Origin: Phlegmacium glaucopus
Taxonomy: Eukaryota; Basidiomycota; Agaricomycetes; Agaricales; Cortinariaceae
Reading direction: 5' to 3'
Length of the DNA: 64,000 nucleotides
NCBI GenBank assembly: GCA_015039465.1
Contig: MU129998.1
Location: 1-64,000 of the forward strand
How positions within the stretch are numbered: position 1 is the first letter of the stretch; each line of letters starts with the position of its first letter. This document shows, piece after piece, positions 56,008 to 64,000 of this stretch. A program made the translations under genes and the position numbers. The notes below the pieces were generated by a model. The model worked only from the letters and a program-made list of their open reading frames with translations, searched no databases and had not been told where the DNA came from.

Positions 56008-56040
56008 CTCGATCTCCTTATTCTTTTAAAGGATGGAGAT

Positions 56041-57639
56041 CAGGGGGAGAGATTTTAGGATCTGGGTGACTGTAGGATTAATATGGGTGTGGGGAGCGCG
56101 TGGGAGGTGGGGAAGGGGGGGAGGTTATTTTGAGCCTCTTCGGTGGCATTACCGACATCGATAAGGATCTCTTGGACCATTCTGTCAGGGAAAAAAGGGG
56201 AAAAAAGGAGGTGTTGTGTAAAAAGGTGAATGGAATGTGTTTTAGGTGTATTCAGCTCGAAAAAACTCAGTGGAAACTAAAGAGACCCTTTTTCCCATGT
56301 CAGAATCAGATCCTGAGTTAACGAGAGGTTCTTTTCGTAGAACATATTATTATTCGTGTTTGTACTTGTAATGTACAAACCCAAAGAGGTCTGATTCTGA
56401 CGCGTTACATTATCTTATCCTATGATGAGCATGCACTCGTTCCTTGCGCTTGCTCATCGCGGAATGCTCTAAGATACTCCCAGAGCTCTTAGAGCATTAG
56501 AGCTCCAAGAGTGCTCTAAGAAGGTATTATTCCAATATCCTTTTTGTGAGCATATGGTGCTGGGTCAGGGTAGATTACATAAAATTCCAAAAAAGGAAAT
56601 TTTTAAAGATGGTAGAGAATTGTTTTAGGACCCTGAATATGTTTAAATTATATTAATAGCAGCTCTCCTTATTGAGAAAATTGCAAAATACTTTCCTGGA
56701 CACAGTGGTTGAATATTGTCTAGCAAAAATCATAAATTCTAAAGGACTCCCAGGGCCTCCTGATGTGATTTAATCCAGATGGTCAATGCACCAGGATACA
56801 CTAAAGGTGTCCTGAGCAAATGTGTGACACTCAAAATTTTATCTATGCTGTCCTAGGTTGTCCTGAGGTGTCCTTGGATAGCATCAGGAAAAACACTTTA
56901 GCTCTAAGACACTCTAACTACTCTGGGAGTCTCTCAGACCAACCTCATAAAAATAAATATGTTTCAAATGCATTTTTTAATGATTTGTACACTTAAATTT
57001 TTGAGGTTGCTCTGAGAGACTCTTAGAGCCAAAGTGTTTTTCCTAATGTAGCAAAGGGATAAAAGGATGGTAAATGTTTAGGATCATGTTGATAGTGTAA
57101 ATGATAGAGTGCATGGTGAAAGACATTGAGAATAAGATGAGTGATGAGGAAGATAATGTTGAGTGAATGGTTTTATTGACCAGGAATGCAATTCAGGGCT
57201 GATTCCAAAACAGGTAAGTGAATTCCAAGTCTGCTTTATTTTCATGATGGCAACTTTTAAGCTTTTTATCCACACTACCAATCAATATTGGTGCACAATA
57301 GCAGATAAAACTGGCTGAGAAATAAATAAATCTGTAAAATATTCAATAAAATCAAACATTTTACTAATATTATTGTAGAAAATCCAAATCTTAACATAAT
57401 CAAATGTTCTTGGGCTCATTTTGAAGCTCTTATTTAGATAACCAAACATTTCTGATACAAAAATGTATATTTGTGAGTAGAAAACCAGTTGAAGACTGGT
57501 TAAGACTGGTTAAGACCAGGACTGGTCCAAAGACCACAAAAAACCAATGCAGACTGGTCTTGGGTGGTCCAGTCTAGTTCTTTGAGGTCTTTGGACTTAG
57601 GTAGACTGGTCTCAGTCTTGGTCTCTGTCCCTGGGGTCA
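56041..57639. other. Non-coding stretch with repeat fragments
   Basis: 56460-56530 has nested GAGCTCTTAGAGC-type palindromes. GTCCTGAGG/GTGTCCT units occur at 56810-56880. The GACCAGTC/GACTGGT array at 57475-57639 continues after the solo LTR at 58129-58160, showing that the LTR landed inside it. No gene. Confidence 0.5.
56886..57044. mobile_element. Short inverted-repeat element (MITE-like)
   Basis: AGGAAAAACACTTTAGCTCTAAGA at the left is answered by TCTTAGAGCCAAAGTGTTTTTCCT at the right, with GAGTCTCTCAGA further inside on both arms. The centre is AT-rich. 159 bp. No convincing TSD. The AGGAAAAACACTTT tip also occurs at 49090-49106. Confidence 0.6.
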
Positions 57640-58123
57640 TGTTAAGTTTAAAACAAGGAAGTCACGTCAGAGTTACTCCAGAACGGACGGAACAGTAACC
57701 AGTCGGAAGACCTCAGTGACTTAGAGGAAAAACAAGAGGAGGAAACTAAGTTGATATTCGAACTAAGGGAAACATACAAGTTTCAAGTACTTAAATAAAT
57801 AAAGGAATAGCAACCGAAATATAAAAGATAAATATAAGTGCTGCGTTCTGCTCCCAGGAAGGTCCTGCATTCTTGGGTGAATAATCCATGGCAGGTATGC
57901 TGACTGATGGTGGGAAGGATGATGACAAAGAATAGTGGTAGTGGCAAAGAAGTGGTAACGGGTTTGGAGTATAGATGGAGGAACTGGAATGACACGGAGA
58001 AATCTCAGAGTTGAACATAGGAAGAGTAGTTTGGGATATAAGGGAAGGCACTGTACGGAGTACGGACTACCGGAAACAGCTCCAACGGAGCCGGACCGGA
58101 GTAACGTATAACGGAATGTAACA
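57640..58123 (+). mobile_element. Solo LTR, family L1 (TSD GGTCA)
   Basis: 484 bp, TGTTAAGTTTAAAAC ... AATGTAACA. TSD GGTCA is exact (57635-57639 and 58124-58128). Relative to the other L1 copies it lacks part of the early 'ttggcctcagcg' region. Confidence 0.93.
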
Positions 58124-58395
58124 GGTCAAAAGACTGGACCAGACCAGACTTTCAAGCACTACACAAGGATGAGGAGAACCTACCCTGACCTGATTACAGT
58201 CATTTTTTAGTTCATTTCTATTGTATGTGTACATTTTACCCTAAATTCTATGTCCAATGAGCCTGTAGATGTCTGATAAGTACTGCAGACAGAAATGGGT
58301 CCATGTTAGAGGATGTATAACCTGAGAATCAAGTTGAATTATAAGGTGCTTATCTTCAATAAGCACCTTACACCTATATACTACAAGCATGGGAG

Positions 58396-58775
58396 TGTTA
58401 GAGAACACTACATAGGTACATACATGAACACTTACATACTCCATCATACCCTCCCCTAAGTATTGTACACAAACCGTTATCCAAGCATGGACTCACAGGA
58501 TTACCACCTGCCATCTGTTTAGCTTAGTACTGTACACATGTGCGTCCCTGAGTAGATACTTATCACACGTTCCTCATGGAACATGTGTCCTATTTCTATT
58601 TTACCTATTTTCATGTTGTTACCTGGGCCCAGGGTAGTTACCTAGGTCCATCTTGTATTTAGTATAAAGGTAGCAGGTGTCATTCCTAGAATGACACCTT
58701 GATATTAAACTTGGTTCCTGGCAATAACCCTTCTCCTAAAGTCTCAGTGTATTAACATAGAAGCATCCCCTAACA
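58396..58775 (+). mobile_element. Solo LTR, family L3, nested in L2 (TSD GGGAG)
   Basis: 380 bp, TGTTAGAGAACACTACATAG ... CCCCTAACA. TSD GGGAG is exact (58391-58395, 58776-58780). Contains the hairpin AGGTGTCATTCcTAGAATGACACCT near 58677-58702. Related copy at 60622-60957. Confidence 0.93.
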
Positions 58776-58806
58776 GGGAGCTGATATGACTATATATGGC
58801 TAGTAC

Positions 58807-59347
58807 TAGGGTTACCAAAGTTCAGTTCAGGTTCAGGCATTTAGAGATTTATGGGTCATGCAGTTCAAACTGAACTGAACTGCTGAACCATTAGGTCCCA
58901 GAAGGCCAGGCAATTCTCTTCTTTTGACTTAACATTGTATGGAAAGTGATCCTTCAGTAATTTATGAACATTGGAATGGTTTGGCAGTCCTTTTGAGCAT
59001 GAAATAATGGCTAAGGAAGGAGGTAATGGCCAGACTTGGTATGTGATGTTATTATGTCAGCATAGATCAGTACTGCCTATTTAGGAAAATAAATATAAAA
59101 CAATGGTTTTCTGTGTTCTGAGATCATATATGAGTGGAAATCAAGTGGCTAAGGGCTAAGGAAGGTCTTTGTACAATAAATTTTCAGAAAAGGTAAAATT
59201 TCAGATTTTATAATGGTTCTTCAGTTCAGTTCAGTTCAAACCAGTTCTTAAATGGTTCAGTTCAGTTCAGGACCATATGCAAACAGTTCAGTTCAGTTCA
59301 GGCTGAGGACATGAAGAACTGAACTGAACTGAACTTTGGTAACCCTA
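58807..59347. mobile_element. hAT-like miniature element with GAACTGAACT arrays, copy 2 (TSD GCTAGTAC)
   Basis: 541 bp, TAGGGTTACCAAAGTTCAG ... CTGAACTTTGGTAACCCTA. TSD GCTAGTAC is exact (58799-58806, 59348-59355). Same family as 46249-46853, in inverse orientation. Nested in the L2 LTR. Confidence 0.93.
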
Positions 59348-59564
59348 GCTAGTACATAATAGAAGGTAGGGTGAGGTAGATACCAAGAATAGATACTGAC
59401 ATTGGTACGATGTCATCGGCAAAGGGTCAACTACTACAATGATAAGGGGGAGTATGCAAGGTGCAGGATGAATGGAGAGCAGTAGTGATACTATCATAGA
59501 GATGGTGAATGCATACACATACTAAGCTAACCATAAGGGTGGACACAATGAGTGTCCCCTGATA

Positions 59565-60136
59565 GTCCAAAAGGGTAGGTTGGATCCAAATGCAGATGGA
59601 ACTGCTGAAAAACAATGTGTACATAAATGCCAAAATTTGGCAGCTTTAGATCATTCAACAGCATATTACCTTTCTGTAAAGCAAGGTCTCTCCAGGGTCT
59701 CAATTCACAATTTGTTTAAATACACATGATTCAACACAAATAAACAGACCACTGTGTTGTCCTGGGCTGAATTCATTCAAACCACCAAAAGTTAAACAGG
59801 GGTTTGTACTTATTTGTTTTTTTAAATTTTGATGACCTGTTTTACATGTTTGAACCCACCTGCCAGATGATCTAAACCTTGAGGATGGAACTGGGTGCTA
59901 TAAGTATCATCTCCTCCCCCAATTTCCCCCCTATTCTCAGAAAAGACACCTTGTAAAATCAAAAATTGTGACAGCTACAATGCATGTGAGTTTGAAGTCA
60001 CAATATTGCAATCACATTGTACTTGTTGAATAATGGCCATGAACACATTCCACCCAGGTAATATGAACTTATTGCTATGTTCCTTACAAAATTAATTTCA
60101 ATGTTAACAGTTCTCCCTACAGGTGCATCAAATGTG
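59565..60136. other. Intergenic stretch
   Basis: AT-rich. No gene or bounded element recognised. Confidence 0.45.
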
Positions 60137-60436
60137 TAGGGATTGTCACAGGTTTTTCAACCCCTGTGGGTTGGCAGGTAGGGTACAGTGGGGTATTGGT
60201 ACAGGTACAGATTTCTGTACCTGCCACATACAAAATGAGCCCTATATCATTTGAAACAGATAGGAATTGGGGGAGATATGACCAAAACAATAGTAACTAT
60301 CATTTAGTACAGATCTTGCTCATTTCTGGGTAGTTTGGGGTGTTTTTGGGCTTGTTTTGACAGGTAAACCCATGGGGTCAGCAGACAGGTAAGGGTCAGC
60401 ATTGAGATACCCCAGGGTTGCCCCCGACAACCCCTA
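60137..60436. mobile_element. hAT-like miniature element, 300 bp (TSD CAAATGTG)
   Basis: Starts TAGGGATTGTCACAGG and ends GCCCCCGACAACCCCTA. TSD CAAATGTG is exact (60129-60136, 60437-60444). GGTACAGG/GACAGGTA units and GGGGT runs lie near the ends. No coding capacity. Confidence 0.9.
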
Positions 60437-60621
60437 CAAATGTGGACCTTGCAAACAATGTCAATACTGAAATGAATAGACCAAGCTCTATGTCTGGACA
60501 AGCTTTTACTCAAGAAGATGTCAGTTCCAATCTGTTGTTGAATGCAGACAGAAAAAAGAGAGTGATCAATGAAGATGCAGAGGCTACAGCAACTGAGGGA
60601 TAATCCTCCATTGCTAAAGGT
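60437..60621. other. Short gap
   Basis: No feature apart from an unsupported 61-codon frame. Confidence 0.4.
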
Positions 60622-60957
60622 TGTTAGAGGACACTACATAGGTACACCCATACACCCACTTACTCCATCACAACCTCCTGCTAGTATGGTATTTGAATGG
60701 TTACTAGTAGTACTAACAAATGTTCCTTAGTAGTGTACACATGTGCATCTCCAAGTAGATAGTTATCACATGTTCCTTATGGAATGTCCTCTATGTCTAT
60801 ATTTACCATATGATTGTTATCAGATCCTAGGGTAGTTACCTGGGGCCTTCTGTATATAGGGTAGTTTACAGATGACACCTTTGTATTAAATGTTACTAGT
60901 GACTCCCTCTTCTCTAAGTTAGCAGAGTGTTATACACTTAGCCCACATCCCCCAATA
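60622..60957 (+). mobile_element. Solo LTR, family L3 (TSD AAGGT/AAGGC)
   Basis: 336 bp, TGTTAGAGGACACTACATAG ... CCCCCAATA, aligned along its length with the L3 copy at 58396-58775. The flanks AAGGT (60617-60621) and AAGGC (60958-60962) match at four of five positions. The terminal TAACA has decayed to AATA, so it is older than the nested copy. Confidence 0.85.
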
Positions 60958-62210
60958 AAGGCCCAGTTAAGAAGAAGAAGCAGAATAAATGGTAAATGTC
61001 TTTAATCCTACACTGTTCACCAAATGGCTACTGACTCAGATTCAAATCATTCAAAAAGATTAGAACTTTTTAGTACTTAACAATGGGTTTGTGTTATATA
61101 TATTTAGTCTGATCACAATCAAGCACTGGTATGATACAATTTCAATCAATATCAACATGATTAAAACACAGCAAGGTGTGATGTCAACACAGTTGACCCC
61201 TAGTGGGTAGAGGTATTCCATATGCATCCAGTGTCACATCACAAAGCATGATAAAGAGTGACAAAATGAGTGAAATAGAAATAGAAATTATTGAGCAACA
61301 CTTACTAAAAATCTGTTCCCAACCAAAATTTTAAAATCAGAATTCCAAATTTTCATTGGGAGCAGAATTTTGAGAACTGAAATGTAGTGATTTCTATTTA
61401 GATAAATTAGATTTAAAGGTCTGGAAGAGGACAGAAATGTCGTGGACATGTGATGCAATCAACAGGAAGCATCAGTGAAGTATTAAGACCCCTACCTTAG
61501 CCTGGTACCTGTTATGGTTCTAGAACTTCTGATACTGGGAGCCTCCAAAAGTTGGCATATTTAGTACTCTGACTGATTGCCACAGCCTTGGTGAGGCATG
61601 TGGACATGTGATGCAACTGATTCAACAGAGAATCTCTACAAATCCTCTCAGTCCCTTACATGTAACATTTGTCCATCATTATTCTCCGAAGTTGGGAACA
61701 AGTACATCAGGATTGTGTAGTATGAGTGGGAATTGGTATTTCTTGCAGCAGCTTCAGGTGATATTCCTATGAAGCAGGCAGAACATTCTCAATTTTATCT
61801 TGTGTCTGTTTGTTCATGATTGAAGGGTTAATGCCTTGAAATACATTTAAATTACACTCAGTGAGACTCATAGAGCCTGCATCACATTGGTTGATTGGAT
61901 GGCATCTCAGAAACCTGTTGGAGTATGAAATTTCTCAACTTTTGGAGGCTCCCAGTACCGCAACTGTAAGAGGCACCAGGCATTATATCCATGAATGTCA
62001 GCACATGCTACTTCCGGATCATGTGATCACCTGGCTGAGCGTACTAAAAACCAAAATAATCACGTGTTGCTTCCCACGACGCCTCTTTTTCTGTTATCAT
62101 AGACGCATTATCCAGTACAGAAGCTGTTGACTTCATACTAAGTCAGGTCGTCTATCACTCACGTGATACTTCTGTTCGTTTATCTCTCACCCTTCTTCTT
62201 TTCGTTCCTC
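60958..62210. other. Non-coding stretch with a large inverted repeat
   Basis: CTGGGAGCCTCCAAAAGTTG at 61537-61556 is the exact inverse of CAACTTTTGGAGGCTCCCAG at 61938-61957. The whole 61501-61980 segment begins CCTGGTACCT and ends AGGCACCAGG. A related copy lies at 7243-7530. Boundaries and TSD are not resolved. No gene. Confidence 0.55.
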
Positions 62211-62378
62211 AGTTGTCAACTATCACGTTCCTGACACTGAGGAAGTACGTTATACATTTTCATCCCTATAATAATGTATAACTAACTTGTATCCTAGTAC
62301 GCTCTTCGCGTCTAGGTGAATAAACTAGTTGTCAACTATCACGTTCCTGACACTGAGGAATACGCTCTTCGCGTCTAG
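62211..62378 (+). repeat. Tandem duplication: copy 1 with a 53-bp intron-like insert, copy 2 without
   Basis: The 34-nt block 62211-62244 (AGTTGTCAACTATCACGTTC ... GAGGAA) and the 18-nt block 62298-62315 (TACGCTCTTCGCGTCTAG) are separated by 62245-62297 (GTACGT ... ACTAACTTGTATCCTAG). In the second copy (62327-62378) the same 34 and 18 nt are joined directly, with no mismatch. The insert has donor GTACGT, branch site CTAAC and acceptor TAG. Confidence 0.9.
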
Positions 62379-62569
62379 ATCCGAGATCAACAGAAGCTGT
62401 AAGTCGACCACAAGTCATCGTGCAAGAAAGCGAAAAAAAAGGTTAATTATGATCTCGCTTTGTCGAAGCCACGTGTTTTGGTAATCCGACCGGCGGTCAT
62501 CAATACGTTTCCTTCATTTTGCAGGCTCAGGTTTGTATAAGACCGAGTCCTCAATACTGAACCGAGCTG

Positions 62570-64000
62570 CCACCACCAGTTCTACTCCCTTTGCTGAGAA
62601 AAGTTCAAGGATCGTATTCAAGAGGTGAGTATTATTTTGGAGTGTCTACATCAGAATAGCTGATGCCGATTCAGTCCGAGTCTTCACTCAACCTCTATTT
62701 TATGGATAGAAACATGATAGTATGTCATTGGTGCTCAAACCGACAAATAATTCTTCAGATAATCACTTTATGACAGCGCTGTCAATGAGGAACTTGAAGT
62801 GTCAGTGCAGCTCGCATCAGAATAATTCTCATAGCTTCAAGTTATTGAACCTTTACACGAAGCTATATCGTTGAGGCTCCAAATTGAGTTCATTTCCCGA
62901 ATCATTTCTCGTAGGTCACTCATTTTGTATATTTTATAACACCATTTCACAAATACATTCTTTCCAAATCCCAGTCAAATTGTGACATATAATGCCCAAG
63001 ATATTCTGTCATTAGGCAATTGTCAGTGCAACTCGCATCGGAATAACAAAATTTAATAAACTCACGTCGATATGCGGACAGTTCAGCCTACACGACTATG
63101 CATTACCGACCAGAATGGATGCGGTGCCAGGAGTATAGCAGAAATTGTTATCGAGGCGTGTTCCACAGGAAGAAAATTGGTTGCAACTCCCGCCGCATCC
63201 GCCGCGGTCGCAAAAGCCAACGTTCGCCGTGGCAGACAAGCACTGAGTATCAGGCGCGTCAAGGCACTTCGGTCCGCCATTGTATACAGTACAGTCTCCG
63301 CCGCAGACACCAAACGTTCTTTTGTTACAGTACGTAACCATTGTGTCTAATGCATTGCGTTTGCCGATAGGTTCACCAATGAAAGTGAGGTTTGCATCGG
63401 TATGCGCGAGCCACTCTTTGAATTCTTCGACGGTCACCACGTTGGAGACAACCTTCTCTTAGAAAGTGAGTAAGCAGCAGTAATAATGGTTTCAATAACA
63501 TACCGATGCTGGGCTTGCAGCGGCGAAGAGAGTCAAAGCACCGATGATAGTCGAGGTTAAAACAATGAATTGCATGCTTGGGATACTGACCTTTCACTCA
63601 TTCGTGGTCAGCTTTTATCATTTTTCCATCCACCCATATTGCCTTTTCCAGGAGACAAATAGATTTAGTGAAACGGTACTGAAAATTTCTGAACGATCAT
63701 CGCTTCCTGAGCCATTAACTCAGTTAATCAGGTTACTCAGTTGGATAATCGATTTGGTTATCTATCACTAACAGATAGGTCCATTCAACTTAGTTACATC
63801 GCTCTATGGACTCTGACACTGCAAAAGAGTTACTACCTCGATATTACTCCAACTGTCAACCAATGATAAAATAAGCGGTTCTTCGACGCTCATCCCAGTT
63901 TGATACTGATACAATTGAACTGGAAGGGATGCGTTTCAATACGACGCCAATGATGTTATGCCGCGCGAATGGTTGGCGAATGGTTAAAACGACGACCTTA
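62570..64000 (-). repeat. Segmental duplication unit, copy 3 (runs off the window)
   Basis: Aligns with 36300-37660 in the same orientation and with 41580-42640 inverted, covering 3' flank, gene and promoter (GAGCCATTAACTCAGTTAAT; CCAATGATGTTATGCCG). It is more diverged than copies 1 and 2 are from each other. Confidence 0.85.
63096..63575 (-). CDS. Small secreted cysteine-rich protein, copy 3
   Basis: Exons 63575-63504 and 63452-63096 with a 51-nt intron, 142 aa, same layout as the copies at 36803 and 41909. All ten cysteines are kept, while several other residues differ (EEFKEWLAHTDANLTFIGEP; CNKRTFGVCGG; FCYTPG). Length, intron position and cysteines unchanged under divergence point to a functional gene under selection. 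Signal peptide MQFIVLTSTIIGALTLFAAA. Confidence 0.85.

Larger units (their letters stand above)
49600..56040 (-). mobile_element. Ngaro/DIRS-like tyrosine-recombinase retrotransposon, decayed
   Basis: Minus strand, in order: gag-like ORF (56007-54868), reverse transcriptase (about 55150-53240), RNase H (about 51780-51400) and tyrosine recombinase (50827-49732). RT-RNaseH followed by a YR, with no DDE integrase, defines the DIRS order. The absence of a methyltransferase-like domain and similarity to fungal elements I know as Ngaro favour that clade. Boundaries are approximate, because the A1-B1-A2-B2 repeats expected of Ngaro were not identified. It is interrupted by repeat R1 at about 51874-53230. 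Confidence 0.8.
58304..59564 (-). mobile_element. LTR, family L2, host of two nested insertions (TSD GTCCA)
   Basis: The outer borders TGTTAGAGGATG (58304) and GTGTCCCCTGATA (59564) are flanked by an exact GTCCA (58299-58303, 59565-59569). Removing the L3 LTR with its TSD copy (385 bp) and the MITE with its TSD copy (549 bp) leaves 327 bp, identical in length to the L2 LTR at 48086-48412 and alignable to it throughout. The terminal TAACA has decayed to GATA. Confidence 0.93.

Noticed and set aside
1..64000. CRISPR array, rRNA, bacterial operon or phage module
   Set aside because: No spaced direct repeats of the right form, no rRNA-like sequence, and all real genes have spliceosomal introns.

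Overview
This is nuclear DNA of a filamentous basidiomycete, most likely an agaricomycete. Three things point there: spliceosomal introns of about 50 nt with GT...AG ends and CTRAY-type branch sites in almost every gene, a FunK1-type fungal kinase relic, and a Ngaro/DIRS-type tyrosine-recombinase retrotransposon. I found no bacterial operon structure, no rRNA, no convincing tRNA and no CRISPR array. Gene models were spliced by hand. Where I give an amino-acid length, the exon sum was checked to be a multiple of three. Layout. 1-10.4 kb is transposon-rich: a Ty3/gypsy-type gag with its LTR leader at the left edge, LTR remnants, a solo LTR with a perfect target-site duplication (TSD), a hAT-like miniature element, and repeated palindromes. 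10.4-36.1 kb is the gene-rich core. In order it holds a multi-pass membrane protein, an APH-fold phosphotransferase, a decayed gene, three small uncharacterised genes that share an upstream sequence module (16.9-23.1 kb), the exocyst subunit Exo70, a conserved low-complexity protein, a NadR-like P-loop kinase, and, divergent from the last, a 15-exon gene encoding a cellular RNA-dependent RNA polymerase joined in one reading frame to a Upf1/Hrr1-type SF1 helicase (about 1,699 aa). 36.3-43.2 kb contains an inverted pair of almost identical genes for a small secreted 10-cysteine protein, plus a relic. A third copy lies at 63.1-63.6 kb inside the same duplicated segment. 43.9-62.4 kb is a nested transposon graveyard: a FunK1 pseudogene cut by a MITE and a solo LTR, a decayed Ngaro-like element cut by another repeat, and an LTR holding a second LTR and a MITE. 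Most insertions are supported by exact 5-bp (LTR) or 8-bp (hAT-like) TSDs. Most notable: (1) the RdRP-helicase fusion, which would put two subunits of an RDRC-like silencing complex into one polypeptide, in a window full of RNAi targets; (2) two unrelated tandem duplications in which one copy carries a 51-53 bp GT...AG intron-like segment that the other lacks exactly; (3) five TSD-bounded hAT-like miniature elements whose ends are packed with short-motif arrays; (4) the secreted-protein segmental triplication; (5) the promoter module shared by three neighbouring genes.
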